Assembly (NCBI GenBank): GCA_947462335.1
Contig: OX381721.1
Span: forward strand, 7,874,001-7,938,000
Source of the DNA: Harmothoe impar
Lineage: Eukaryota; Annelida; Polychaeta; Phyllodocida; Polynoidae
Reading direction: 5' to 3'
Length of the DNA: 64,000 nucleotides
A model generated the notes under the pieces. It made no database searches, was not told the DNA's origin, and was given only the letters and a program-made list of their open reading frames with translations. This document shows positions 26,555 to 38,498 of the stretch, one piece after another (position 1 is the first letter of the stretch; each line of letters begins with the position of its first letter). Made by a program: the position numbers and the translations under genes.

Positions 26555-26781
26555 TACCGTGAAATCTCGCGTATAAGCCTAACTTACCTATTAGCCCCAC
26601 CTAGACTTTGTACCGATCCTATACGCCACATCAGAGATTTGATTATGGTGACTTTAGTACTGTACCATAGTAGCAAAAACCCTTGTATAAGCCGCACTCA
26701 CAAATCCGGGCCGATCCTATTAGCCATACCTGCGGTCTGATTCGCGCTCTAGCCGCGGCTTCTACGAGAGGTTTTACGGTA
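26555..26781. mobile_element. Short MITE-like element, 227 bp
   Basis: Ends are imperfect inverted repeats (TACCGTGAAATCTCGCGTAT left; reverse complement of the right end TACCGTAAAACCTCTCGTAG), about 18 of 25 positions matching. The inside repeats GTATAAGCC-type and CCGATCCTAT words. Confidence 0.55.
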
Positions 26782-26789
26782 ATCACACA

Positions 26790-29700
26790 GACTGAATATC
26801 CTTGTGACTCCCCAATAAAGTATTACTAGTCAATCAAAGGAGCCTTAACTAGAGGTCAGGAAGGCAAATTGGGGACCTGAAAACTAGTTATTTTCTATCT
26901 AATTCTTTAGTATTGATATTGTGAGAGAGGTATACAGAGTAGAGAGTAACCGAAGAAACCACTGGAAAGCTCCTTTAATGCTGATCATGACTAGATTCAA
27001 TTCCATGTGGCTTGAGATAGGTGGAGGGTATATATCAGGATATATATCTGGATAAATATTACAAGAAGTTCCAATAAATAGTGTGTTAGATTTGGCGATA
27101 TGGACATTAAAGACAACTTTTTGTTTATTTTGAAGTTGTTGCATTTTAGATGTTGAAAGGACACATTTGGGATTAATTATCTGTAAAGAATGTTAAATTC
27201 TGATGAAAAGAAAGTTTTCTACGACTTTTTGAAGTTAGAATTTAAAACTAAATAAATGGTGTTTTTTTTGGCATTAATCGAAACCATGGGACTTCTGCAT
27301 CATCTGATTACAATGTAAAGGGCCCATATTAGAGAACTCCCTTCTGGGCTGAAGGTGACATGACAAATTTGTTTTATAAATTGATTTCATGTTGTGCAAA
27401 TTGCACATGATTCAAATGATTACCGTAGATTACACATGAGGGTCTAAATAGTATGACTTTACTATGGCAATTTATGCCTATGGCATTCATAATGTGTTCC
27501 AATATATGATTTAATGGAAAACTGAGGAAAGTTACGGAAAAGCCTAAATCTAGAAGAATTCGGGCTGAAACATTGATAAATGCCTTATTTTGGCATTAGT
27601 ATGTGAAAATTCCTTTCATTTCTATAGTTCTATATACATAATAGATAATATTTTATTAGTTCTCTTGAGTTGCATAGAGGTGCTTTTGAATATTACCTTG
27701 TTTATTACCTCTAAAACACTGGATAGGCCCCAAGTCCCCTATTTGCCTTCCACACCTCTAGTAGGTATCAGCAATGCAGTAAGGGTTTGTTGAGGCACCT
27801 TAATCTGAACATCTTGCCACTGGGTGTGATCTGCCATACTCCCCTAAAGATCACCGAAATCTAAAATATTGTCTTAGGTCAGTAGTCCAGGTTCTGATAC
27901 CCATAATAAACACTGCCTCTAGCAGTGTCTCAGCACTAAATCCTCTTGAAATAGTCTAGCATGTAGCCTTACCTCGCACTCTCGCACCTGCCCCCTCATT
28001 TATATATGTTTTACTCATTTCTTTTTATTTGTATTTCATACTAGAAGATGCCCACAGTGTAGTGGGTCTTGCTTGTTGCCAGTGCTGCTTCTGCTGACTA
28101 CCCCTGGTTTCTACGCCTACTCACCTAAATAGGATATCTAGCTCCTCCCTGATTTAATTGTGATTTAAACTGTTTTGAGGCCACTCCTACTTTCTATAAT
28201 TATAAGGTACAACAATCTACCCAACCCAACCCAGTACTAACGAGGTTATTTAATTATACTTAAACCAAAAGTCAGCCAATTAGTTGTGGACTCGGACTGA
28301 CCAAATTGTGACCTAGGTCACCGCCCAATTTATTCAAAATATGTATGAAAAAGGGAAAAATAAGAGTCAATAAAAACAAAAAAAACCCAGCATTTTAGAC
28401 GGACTGTGGATTGTGGAATGTGCTGGTTTGTGCTGGTTGCACAGGTAAACACAGGTAGGTGCACCTGGTTGTCAAAGCCTGGTGAGGGAGCATCTCAAAA
28501 TTTGAGGGGTAATCTTTAACTGTCCAATAATTACAACGCACTAGCATGATAGGCGTATGAATTCAGTGTATGCCAGGAAGGTTTTGCCAACCCTTTCAAA
28601 GCGTTACACTGTAGAAAGTCGGCAGCGGGTATGCAAATCAAGTCTTCTGCCTCTCAGGCAATGTAATATATTGACTGTATTTATGTAACAAATCTTTATA
28701 ATCTACCTGTTTCGTTCGTGTTTTGATTAAAATTGTCTCATTTTGAATAAACTTCTTCTGAGAATTTTCAAAAAACATTATAATTATGTTAAATCAAGAG
28801 AACTGATGTCGCACAATGTATAATTTTACTTATAATCCACCATTCATCCCTCACCCAGGAGTCGCCAGATGGGACCAAGAGGAATAGGCAGATATAACAA
28901 AGTCAATGACAAATTTGTCCTTTATGTGGAAAAGGAGTTTGACAACAAGTATTCTCCGAGTCAAATATAGCCCTGTGCGTGTACCTGTAGTGTAACTGTG
29001 GAAAAATAGATGCAGCCTTGTATATGGGACCTCCATTCTTCCATTAGTACTTACTCTTTATCTATTTACATTCAACATGACTGAAATTGTATTGATCAAT
29101 GCATAGAAGAGCAAATACAATATTTGAATGAATTGCTATGCAATGGCATTTCTGGGTGAACATTAGTTTACAAAATGAGACTGATGTGCCGTCATCTGTA
29201 ATTACATTAGTGCTCATATTGTGAACGTCCGAAGTGTAATTCCAAAACTAGTGAAGTATATGTGACGTTTTAAAAGCCTCTGGGCACAATAATTGGATGG
29301 ATTACATGAGATGAGTATTTCACATCTATGGGAGGGGGGGGGGGCAGTGGCTTTTAGTAAGAATTTGTTCTGGCCTTACATAGTCTTTGCAAACCCGTCC
29401 CATTTCAATTTTAGCAAACCTGGCCAATAACCCGAGGTGTAAAATAACTGCTGTCACAGGTATTTCCATTGATAAACTGACAACCTGAAGATTGAAACGT
29501 TTCTGTGCCAACCAAGAAATCAAACTTGGCATGAGGGATTTGATATGAAGACCAGTCTCTGTTTAACATAATAAATAGATCTCGCTGCCTCCACTAAATC
29601 AAATATGTGTGATAGAAATCCACTCAAAGCAGTGTGTGCTGGTTATAGCATATACATTAGCTTACTAGATGAAGTGAAAACCTACTTCTGAGGTTAAAAA

Positions 29701-30370
29701 AAGAAGGCTCTACTAAAGAAAGGTACATGCACTTTTCACCTTTTCACTTCGGATTGACTGTGTTATTAAGCATTGATTGTGACAGCTTGATATGGTGCTA
29801 ATTGATCCCTATTAGTGGTCTCTCTATGTAAATGTGTTTATTAATGGATGGCCAGGTGAGTTTTTCTGCGTTATACTTTACATGGAATGCAGCAGATTCC
29901 TATCCAATAATGTCCCAATAGATCTTTACTAGAAGATTCATCGGATAAATCTCCATCTAAAAGAGACAGATTGATGTGAGGTCAGCAGTTCCCCATCTCC
30001 CATCTAATGTCAGTAGCTTGTTGCATGCTACAATATTATCAGGATGTTGCACACATGCATATGGTTCCTTACGAGAAAGTAGATTATATCACTTTGTCTG
30101 TTTGTTGCGATAATGTAATCTACTAGTGGATACAAGAAGAACTTGATAACGATGATAGGGATGGTCCCAGTAAATGCGCTACATAATTCCAACGTAGCTC
30201 AGAGGTTTGTGTAGGTTTGGTTTCAACCAGAGGTCTGATTTACGTTTTTTTTGCAAGGTTTATCAACGTCAAAACGTGAAGATTTATTTACGTTTCACAG
30301 ACGTAGATGTATAATTTACGTTTTCTACCTCATTCAGAAGTAAATATACATAATAAACCTATACGTATCT
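26790..30370. other. Intergenic stretch between the GPCR copies, nothing recognised
   Basis: AT-rich sequence without a convincing exon. Short ORFs here (largest about 80 codons) have no recognisable motif and no supporting signals. Confidence 0.5.
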
Positions 30371-31800
30371 AAGTTAAAATTCACATATTTTCAACTTCAA
30401 TTATGTACTTAACTCCCCAGTGTCACACTAGGTGGCAGCACTCTTAACTATGGAGAAAATCATATTGCACCTGAGCGAATTCCCTACATTGATAAACTCT
30501 TAATGATTATGAATTTAATATTAAATGCAAATCAGCTCTTCACCATAGACCATTCATTTATAAAGATGAAGAAATAAAACAGTAGATGGCCATATCTTTA
30601 TTAAGGCACTTTGTTCATTGAACACCACATGGGTGGGATTGAAAGAAATATAAGGCCTCTCTGAAGCCAAGAGTATTGTAACTTACCTGGCAAAGAAATA
30701 CTAGACTGGTCCCATGAAGTGGGATTTTCAATAAAAGTATTTCTGAGTTAATCACAATTTATCTGTGAATTAAAATTGCACATATATCTAGCTGGAACCC
30801 CACCTATCTTTACATAAGATTTGAGTACCTCATATGTCAAGTTAGTGCTATTTTCCAATTTACGTCTGAATGAGGTTAAAAAAACACAAAGCAGACATCT
30901 ACGTCTGTTGAACGTAAATAAACCTTCATGTTTTGACGTTCATAAACCTTGTAGAATTACGTAGTTCAGACCTAACATGTACGTAAATTTACGTCTCACT
31001 TACGTATTTGTGTTTACTGGGGTATTACCAGACATGGGTAGGGTCAATTTACTATAAGTCAGACACATACCTTGCGTTGGAAATTAAACTGTTGAATATG
31101 AATGTGTGCTTAACCCTCAATTTGTGTATAACAGCATATTTTAATAGGCTTTCTTACCAAAAAATAAGGGGTAGGGCGCTTAGTGCACAAGGTAATTCAG
31201 TAAAAAAAAAGTGTTTGACTGAAGGTGTGTATCCGACTCAATGGTGAATCAAATCTAAGACTGGATGTCATTGAAACAAACGAGAATATAGTATTCAGGA
31301 TACTACAAAATAGACTAATATTACACTTTACCCACCTTAACACCCATTTAGTTATATATTTCTTGTGAGTGCAATCTATTTAAGTAAAAGGAAAGCCATC
31401 TAATGTTGAGATTATGTAACCACTATGAACAGCCTCCTTTTGTAATTTGCAAAACCCGAATTGATACTTGATTTACTTATCAAATGTTTTTAATAGAATA
31501 ATTAATGCGCTCATTTAGACATTTTAATTTTAATGACATCTTAAAAATAAATTAAGAAACAAAAACATTCTATTTTTGCACATGAATATATAGATTTAAT
31601 AACAAATTCACCAAAATCAGGTAGAATCCATGAATTAATACAATCAGGTAAATAATGCTTTGGACAGTCTCATGGTTACATTTTGAGATGAGGACATTCT
31701 TTCTATCCTTTTGAGACCCCTCTCTGAAGTCTCTATACCCTCATAATTCTAAATTTAAAAAGGTTCAGTAGCTGTCCTTGCCTCTTGTTCCCGGTATACA

Positions 31801-32587
31801 CACTGTGAAAAATATCCCGTAAAAATTACGGTGAATCACTGGCATCACTGAATGCCGACCGTTTCCCGTTTTTTTTACGGTCACCGTATTTTGCTTTCCC
31901 CTGTAAATTTTACAGGCCTTTCCCGTTGTATTTTTACGGTGATTCATCATTATTATATGATGATTCTTTGCTATTCAATGATGATTATATTAATTGTTTC
32001 TGGATTCATTGTTGTATATTTCATAATATTATCTTAATTCCAGGCCTGTATATATATTTATATATATATTAGGCCTGAGAAGCATAATTGAATGCCTCAT
32101 AGCAATATACAAAAAAATTACAATCCATGAGCAAAAGGTACTCTAGGATTGTTACAAAGAAACTCTGACAACAGTCTTAATATGTATAATTCTAAATACC
32201 ACAACATGGGTGTTATACTATTCATACTAGTGTCCAGGGTCTCAAAAAAGGAAATTATATACTTTTTATCTTTAATCTGACAAAGGCTTCAATTTTGATT
32301 GTGTAATTGGTGAGATAGTTGGATATCTTTGTAAATCTAATACAATTATGCATGTTTTTAGTTGATAGCTTCCACTAAAGTCTCTCTATCAAACCAAGCT
32401 GCTACCTGGTGAGCAAACTTTTAACGTGAGATTCACCGTAAATGAAAAAAACATTGTTTCACTGTACTGGTTTACGGATGTTCAATGTAAAAGTTTTACA
32501 GTGTCTCACCGTAAATCACAATAACGGTGATACACCGTCAAATTTAGCATTGTTTCTCTGTAATTTCAACGGAAATTCTTTACAGTG
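31801..32587. mobile_element. Inverted-repeat element with CACTGT ends, about 787 bp
   Basis: The left end CACTGTGAAAAATATCCCGT matches, in inverse, the right end (reverse complement CACTGTAAAGAATTTCCGTT). Internally there are many TTTACGGT/ACCGTAAA words. In copy 1 of the GPCR locus the flanks run together without it, so it inserted after the duplication, in the 3' flank of GPCR copy 2. No clear target duplication and no ORF. Confidence 0.7.
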
Positions 32588-32676
32588 CAGCATTACATAA
32601 TGTTTTCTATATGGATCCTCATTGTGGCAAAATACTATATAACCGTTATTGTTAGCTGGGTTCTCCTCTTCATCCA

Positions 32677-32946
32677 TCATATATTTTTGGACCTATATTT
32701 GGGTGAAGCAGTCTGCACAACCTGTGCTGGGGCAGCAAGTAGAGCTAGTGCTGGGACTACATGAGCCGGCACTGGGGCTGGGGCCTGAGCTACAGCATTG
32801 GGCTTGAGGCCTAACATCCTGCGGAAAGCCTGCCGGAACTTGGGCATGCGGTAGGCATAGATAAAAGGATTGATGACACTGTTCATGTACCAGCACACCA
32901 GTGCAATGTACTGAAAATGCCTCGATACAGCTGATGTGTTCTCCAC
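32677..32946 (-). CDS. GPCR copy 2, exon 2 (TM7 and C-terminal tail)
   Basis: Acceptor TTGTTTTTTACAG with AG at 32948-32947, phase 0, 89 residues to the stop. TM7 YIALVCWYMNSVINPFIY with NPFIY, helix 8 RMPKFRQAFRRMLG and the Pro/Ala-rich tail are almost identical to copy 1. The first twelve residues and the last twenty or so differ (TASPKYRSKNI end). The intron to exon 1 is 977 nt. Confidence 0.85.
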   Translation of the reverse strand: MENTSAVSRHFQYIALVCWYMNSVINPFIYAYRMPKFRQAFRRMLGLKPNAVAQAPAPVPAHVVPALALLAAPAQVVQTASPKYRSKNI

Positions 32947-33923
32947 CTGTAAAAAACAAATGTGTGAAAAGCATTTCTACCAATGCGATTTATGCTGTAT
33001 AAACCATTGTAATTTCATATTAATAATATGGGGACAGGTGACCAGGTGAGCGAAAAGACCCCTCCAGGGGGGAAATTAGTAATTAAAGTTGATGTCATAA
33101 TCTTTAAAATGAGATATCATGAGCTAAAAGGTTCCTGGTACTTATTTTGGAATCCGTTTTCAAACATTTGTTCATATCACTAACTGGAAATGGTAATTAG
33201 GCTCTAAATGCATTGTATCCCATAGTAAATACTAATAATCATGCAATATCAGTTTTATCTAGAAATAACCAAATAAAATTGCATTTATTAGTCTAAATTT
33301 GGTTGTAGAAGGAGTTTTTGAGTTCTGGTTACAGTTTTGGGTAACTTATGGGATTTTCCAAGAAATTAGGATCGTTACCTTCAATTTCAGCTTCTGGGAC
33401 GGTTTCCATGGCAACCAGAAAGTGTCATATGTGCTAATTCTTCATAAAATACATTCTTTTTGCATTCCAAATATAGAAAGTTAGCATCACAGATGGAATA
33501 CTTTCATGAAGATTATTGTATTCTACATGAAAAATGGTTCTATTTTATCATAATATTTAACACTATTTTGCAAATGAAATGCTCCCTGGTGGCTTAAAAT
33601 CCCGCCTGAAGGGGTCTTTTCCCTTGATGGGTCACTAATATGATAAAAAATATCATACTAAATCAGAGTGGGAATGGCAGTGTTCACAAATTATTTTAAT
33701 TTTGTTCATTCAGGAAAAAAAGATTAATGTGTAACTAATTCTGTCAAAAATAATGGCCGTTGCATGGCCTACAATGAGCATGACATTGGTCCTGGAATGT
33801 GGCATATCATAAAATGTCCATTTGTTACAAATGGTAAATAAAATGAATGATATGTAATTTAAAATGACATACTTGAATTCTAAATGACATACTTGAAACC
33901 TTGAACATAATGAAGAAACTTAC
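32947..33923 (-). other. Intron of GPCR copy 2
   Basis: 977 nt, phase 0, GT donor at 33923-33922 (GGTAAGTTTC), AG acceptor at 32948-32947. It contains an inverted-repeat element at 33039-33643. Confidence 0.82.
33039..33643. mobile_element. Non-autonomous inverted-repeat element, about 605 bp (intron of GPCR copy 2)
   Basis: The left end GTGACCAGGTGAGCGAAAAG and the right end (reverse complement GTGACCCATCAAGGGAAAAG) form imperfect inverted repeats followed by ACCCCTxCAGG. The interior is homologous to 21601-22215. It may be the same insertion inherited through the locus duplication, since position and length agree, but the ends differ. Confidence 0.6.
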
Positions 33924-34748
33924 CATTATGCTCGTGATGGTGAGAGGAACAGTCAGAGCCAAGTATATGATGACTACCAGTGCTGTCGTCTTCGTCAATT
34001 TGCGTTGGCGTTGGCGGATGTGAACAGCCACTGTCGAGCAGTTAGCCACCACCTGTTGCCCTTGCTTCCACACCATGACTCCCAAAATGATGTAATTGAC
34101 AATAGTCATGCCAGTGCAGAAACAGTAGGGGTAAAGCAGCAGTCTGTGTTGGTCTATTTTTGAAAGTAAGAATGTAAAGACACAATTTGGCATGCTGAGA
34201 GTGGCCACAGAGCGCATGGTCAGTACTAGGCTGCATGCCAGGACAACCCCTATCCAAGAAATGATCTGGAAAGGCAGTACCTTTGACACTGTCATATTTA
34301 CATGGTACCAACATGGATAGCTCAGGGAAATAAGTCGATCAACAGAAATCATTGATAGACTCATGAAATTACCAAACCCTGCAACAATGTACAGGATTTC
34401 TTTGCTGATGCAAACCTGCAACCACCTTGATGTTCTATCCATGGTGTCCACTATAATTGAGAATACAGTTAGACAAGCAGCCAGCATGTCTGCCAATGCA
34501 AGGTTTGCAATTAATGATCCAGTGGCAGTCTGCAAATCACTATAGTGACCAACAGCAAGGATCACCATGAAGTTACCTACCAAGCCTACCATTGTCTCAG
34601 CCAAGCGCAGTGGGTAATAATATGCCATCCTAGCCTGGAAGTTGTCTCTAAAACTCTCTGTTTTAAATATTTCAGGGTAGGCAGTAGTGTTTGCCCATAG
34701 AGTAGAATTCTGAGCAACAAACTGCATGTCTATGCTAGCTGTTGTCAT
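33924..34748 (-). CDS. GPCR copy 2, exon 1 (N-terminus to TM6), rhodopsin class
   Basis: The start is ATG at 34748-34746 (MTTASIDMQF); the frame extends further up only to non-ATG codons, and the first Met of copy 1 is ACG here. It encodes 275 residues to a GTAAGT donor. Together with exon 2 the receptor has 364 residues. Class A landmarks: GLVGN in TM1, NLALADMLAA in TM2, Cys in WLQVCIS, VDRLIS at the TM3 end, Trp in IISWIG, YPYCF in TM5, LALTVPL in TM6. Relative to copy 1, TM2, the TM3 end and the third loop are nearly unchanged, while the N-terminus, TM4 end and second extracellular loop differ most, which suggests different ligand preference (inference). No disabling change seen. Confidence 0.87.
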
Positions 34749-34787
34749 GTTGGCCGTTTTGATGTGTGAGTCAGGACACAAGCAGTG

Positions 34788-34798
34788 GTATTTATGGC
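34788..34798 (-). promoter_or_regulatory. TATA-like element upstream of GPCR copy 2
   Basis: CCATAAATACC on the minus strand, about 40 bp before the ATG. The surrounding GCTGACAGTAGCCAT is shared with copy 1, where the element reads CATTAAATAC. The short distance to the ATG makes the call weak. Confidence 0.35.
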
Positions 34799-34800
34799 TA

Positions 34801-36043
34801 CTGTCAGCGTGTCTCCTCTCTTATCTCTCTCCTATATATATATATGTATACATCTTTATAGGCATGAATGAATGATATGTGAGTGGGAGTTTATTAGATA
34901 TGATTCTCTTGTAATCTGAACATTCAGGTACACTGTTGGGCGGGGTAATCAATGAATACAATTGTTAGTTCTTTTGAAAGAGAACTATTTGGACATTATA
35001 ATTGGTCATGGCGATATATGGACCCTTTAAGTTCACAAATTATCTGAGGGTGTGGCGCGGTTTTTTGGGCGATTTGATTACAGAATTTACACTAACAATG
35101 ATAGGTGTATCCTCATTCTGCACGGTGTATCAATGCACCTGGCCCATAATATGGACCTTTCATAACTCAATGCTGGTCAGCCAGCCAGGTAAAGATAATC
35201 AGCTTTACACAGCCCTCCTCAACATCCATAATTATGTGTACACAGTATGAACAGTAGAATGTGACTAGTCAAGCATGAAAAGCCACCCTAACCCACTCTA
35301 GCAGTCACTTTTGGAGTCAGGTCACATGAAACTGTATCCATAATAATTCTTAGAATCAATACATCTTCGAGAACATTATGCATAAAAGTGAGATGGGAGT
35401 GCCCAGCAGGTTCAAATTGCAGTCGTATGCGGGGAAATTTCTTTTTTCATACACAACCATGAAAGATGCAACTAATTACTCTCCCTACTGCTACATTTGA
35501 GTCACTTGAACAACATTTTTGTTTTGTTGCAAAACATCTGATCTAAAATGGCAATTTTGAATTGTCCTATTTATTACACTCCAAAGTGTTAGAAAGTCCA
35601 TTTGGCCCAGCTAGTAGGTGACTACTGTTCTCAAGTGCCCGCTGAATCCTTTTTGTACATTTTTATACCTTTATAAGTTTTCACCCACAGAGTGACCGAT
35701 TATCTAAAAGCAGTCAGGCGGCGCTGTACTTCTCTTCACAAGTACCAGCATTCAGCAGACTGATAATCGCATTACCTACAGAATATGATGTGAGAAATAT
35801 TAAATTACACAGCTTGCGTTTCTTCTTAAAATTTAAAATGGCATGTGACAATGACATCAAAGCTGCATTAAAACCATCTTTGTTGGCATTTGCTGAATAG
35901 CTGATAGGGCAATAAATCAGAGAGTTTCTTTCCGTGTCATGTACAGTCATCTGGCGAGGACAGCATAGTGCTTTAATGCATCAAGCTATCTTACACCACA
36001 GTTGGCTGCGAGAACAAAACAAATGACCGTTTTGTAGTGTATA
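34801..36043. other. Intergenic stretch without recognised features
   Basis: AT-rich. Small ORFs of up to about 80 codons have no motif. Nothing supported. Confidence 0.5.
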
Positions 36044-36181
36044 TTAAAGTGACATGGTCCGATGATTAAGGCTTAGAAATCAATTTCGCTAAAAATGAAC
36101 CAGAATGTTCCCTATGGCCATACTTCATTTGCTAGCTGCTTTATTCAATCTTATTCCCTAGAATTCAGCTTAGAAGTAGAA
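36044..36181. mobile_element. TTAA inverted-repeat element, left half (split by Ngaro copy 2)
   Basis: TTAA at 36044-36047 is followed by AGTGACATGGTCCGAT, the exact inverse of the end at 42119-42134, which is followed by TTAA at 42135-42138. The inner part of this half (GAATTCAGCTTAGAA) continues in the related copy at about 45060-45090 (inverse), where no Ngaro is present. Confidence 0.78.
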
Positions 36182-36376
36182 GTGATCTCACACGCCTGAA
36201 ATGGGCGCGGGAGTGGTCACTATTGACCCCTAGGGGGCACCACCCCAGTCCTCCTGTATCATTGCCCCCTCTACAGGTAAACTCCTACACCACTCCCTCT
36301 GGTCGGTTCTCGGCACCCTCTCTCCACCTCAATCCTCCTGACCATGTCGGTCAATCAACACCTCAACAACTTTTCT
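36182..36376 (+). repeat. Terminal repeat A1 of Ngaro copy 2
   Basis: 195 bp, starting GTGATCTCACACGCCTGAAA and matching 41477-41671 with three substitutions. Confidence 0.93.
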
Positions 36377-36505
36377 GCTTCATACACACTTTGGCGCCTA
36401 AGTATTTTATATCATAGTTTTTATAAAGTTTTAATAATATTAGCGCTGCCAACTTGTGTGTCAGGAGGACTGAGACAGCGGTGCTATGCCTACACAGCAC
36501 TTACC

Positions 36506-37900
36506 ATGCCTTCAACACGGAGCAGCCAGGGCCGGAACAAGTCGACCAACACGTCGGCGCAGAGTGCACCGGCGGGACGCCGCCGCACCTCGGCTGACAG
36601 CTCGCCCCGGTCCAGCGCCTCGGCCGGCCCGTCACGCTCCACCTCTGGGTCGGTGTCACTGTCGTCACACGGGAGGAGTCGTCACTCCACGGGTAAGACA
36701 GACTCCACACCCGACCCTGAGGTCACCTTTAGAACTGTAGACGAGGCCACTGATTCCCAGATGGGCTCCGCCAGGCCATTTTCAACTAGCAGTCGCCACA
36801 CCAGTCTGCACGTGACCCGCCCGTCGGGCCACTCATTCAGCCGCCATGACACCTTGTCCGACTCCAGACTCATGGCAATTGAGTCTGATGTCCGGGCACT
36901 CCAGGGTGACATGGCCGACGTCAAGAACCACATGAAGGGTGTCACATCTCAGCTATCTGAGATCATTGGTGCCCTGAAGCCCCATAAGGCTTCACATTCC
37001 AAGTTCCCCACGTCAGAGTCTACGGTGGGCACTCCGTCCCTGCCGGCTCACCAGCCCCGGCGGTCAACCACCGGCCCTGCACCCACCGAGCATGCCGCCG
37101 CCACGATCACCGGGGCGGCCCTCCCTCCTCCAGCTGTCCTGCGGCAGCAACACGCAGGATATGTCGAGCAGCAGCTGGCCCGGGAGAACCTTCAACACAT
37201 CCCCACAGATGGTAAGGGTGATTTTAGAGTCAACATCTTTAATGAAGCCCTGCATCTTAAGCCATACATGTACATTGAGAAAGCCGGTGTCTCAACCCTC
37301 AAGCTTAAGCTAGACTACCGCACTAAAATGTCCCAGCAAGAGTACATTAATGCATTTGTAGGCCTACTCCAGGACCCTAGAGCATATAAGCCGGAGGAGT
37401 ATGACTCCATGGTGGCCCACCTTCATGACGTCACGACCGACGCCATGGCCCGCCACTGGCCCAATGTGCTGGAGTGGAGTCAGGTTGTGTTTGACTCTGT
37501 AGAGCGCAAAAAGTACGGCTGGAATGAATGGGTTAAAATCCAGAACGACCGTACCAGGATCTCATTCACGGGCGGCTCCAGGTCGGCAGTGTCGGCCCCC
37601 GCCCCAGCTGGCGCGGCAGCGTCAAGAAGCGTCACCCCATGCCCCGACTTCAACGCCTCTAGAGGTTGTAAGCATCGAGGTGACCACGACGATTCCCCGC
37701 TCAGATTCATCCATGTGTGCCTGTATTGCTTCAGCCAGGGTAAAAAGCTCGGTCACACGATACAGGCATGTAACAGTAAATTCGGCGACCAGAACGCCGG
37801 AGGCGGAAACCAGCAGAACCGCCAGCAGCCCCCTAGTAACGCCTACTATGCTGGTCAGACCCAGCAGGCCCCCAGTCACATGCAGCATCCAAAAAACTAA
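36506..37900 (+). CDS. Gag-like ORF1 of Ngaro copy 2 (464 aa)
   Basis: Starts at ATG 36506 (context TTACCATGC, A at -3); the frame is open further up but the conserved-looking part starts here. The N-terminal 170 residues are Ser/Arg/Thr-rich. A helical capsid-like part follows (VEQQLARENLQHI, YRTKMSQQEYINAFVGLL, WPNVLEWSQVVFD). A Cys/His-rich region near the end (CPDFNASRGCKHRGDH, HVCLYCFSQGKKLGHTIQAC) is of the type found in DIRS/Ngaro Gag and should bind nucleic acid. The tail is Asn/Gln-rich. The ORF is intact. Confidence 0.8.
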   Translation: MPSTRSSQGRNKSTNTSAQSAPAGRRRTSADSSPRSSASAGPSRSTSGSVSLSSHGRSRHSTGKTDSTPDPEVTFRTVDEATDSQMGSARPFSTSSRHTSLHVTRPSGHSFSRHDTLSDSRLMAIESDVRALQGDMADVKNHMKGVTSQLSEIIGALKPHKASHSKFPTSESTVGTPSLPAHQPRRSTTGPAPTEHAAATITGAALPPPAVLRQQHAGYVEQQLARENLQHIPTDGKGDFRVNIFNEALHLKPYMYIEKAGVSTLKLKLDYRTKMSQQEYINAFVGLLQDPRAYKPEEYDSMVAHLHDVTTDAMARHWPNVLEWSQVVFDSVERKKYGWNEWVKIQNDRTRISFTGGSRSAVSAPAPAGAAASRSVTPCPDFNASRGCKHRGDHDDSPLRFIHVCLYCFSQGKKLGHTIQACNSKFGDQNAGGGNQQNRQQPPSNAYYAGQTQQAPSHMQHPKN

Positions 37901-38498
37901 GCTCCGGCGCCGGTCGGATCTTCCCCGGCCCGGCGCCCGCAACCGTGTATGATTATTATTGTGATGAGATGGCCCGCAGGCAGTCACCACGTGGTCTTAG
38001 CGCCCCACGTGGACCTGGTTTGTTTGTAAACAAAGCCACCGGCCGCAGTGACGTCATCGCCTCGCCTTCTCTCGCGCCCCACGAGAACTCGGGCGGGATC
38101 CAAGATGGACGTTCGGACAGTGATTTCGCAGGAAAGTCTCTGTCCGCTACAAGTTACACGTGTCCCCCCGACGTATTATCCTCGCCTCAACCCGAGACTG
38201 TCCCGCCGTGGAGGCATCGTGGGCGGGACTCGCGGGAGGAGGCCCGCATCGGCCCTGGCATGTAGCCATTAGCCGAAAAACATCACGCCTCGCCTCCCAG
38301 CACGTCCCCGCCCGGGAGACCGTTTGCTTTGGTCCCGAGCCCCCCGGGACCCCTCAGCCTCGAGCCCGCCAACAACATCGATTCGGTCGGCCCCAGCTCG
38401 CCTCACACCAGCCCTCATGTCGTCGGCCTCGGTCAAGGTAAGCAGCCACCGTTTGCTGCAATTAGAAAAGCTTGTGAATCTGACACTCAGGCATAGAC
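37901..38498 (+). other. Inter-ORF region of Ngaro copy 2
   Basis: GC-rich, with several overlapping short frames (for example 37945-38265) but no recognised domain. A donor-like CAAGGTAAGC at about 38433-38442 and an acceptor-like CACTCAG just before the RT ATG would define a very short intron; this is speculative. Compare 113-567 in copy 1. Confidence 0.4.

Larger units (their letters stand above)
30379..34800. repeat. Duplicated GPCR locus, copy 2
   Basis: Paralogous to 19634-24600. The 3' flank carries two additions absent from copy 1: about 110 bp near 30600-30720 and about 300 bp near 30955-31255 in a region rich in TTTACGT words. There is also the element at 31801-32587. Confidence 0.85.

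Noticed and set aside
38433..38490. 54-nt intron before the Ngaro copy 2 RT start
   Set aside because: Donor and acceptor words exist, but the upstream exon has no supported coding frame and the length is very short.
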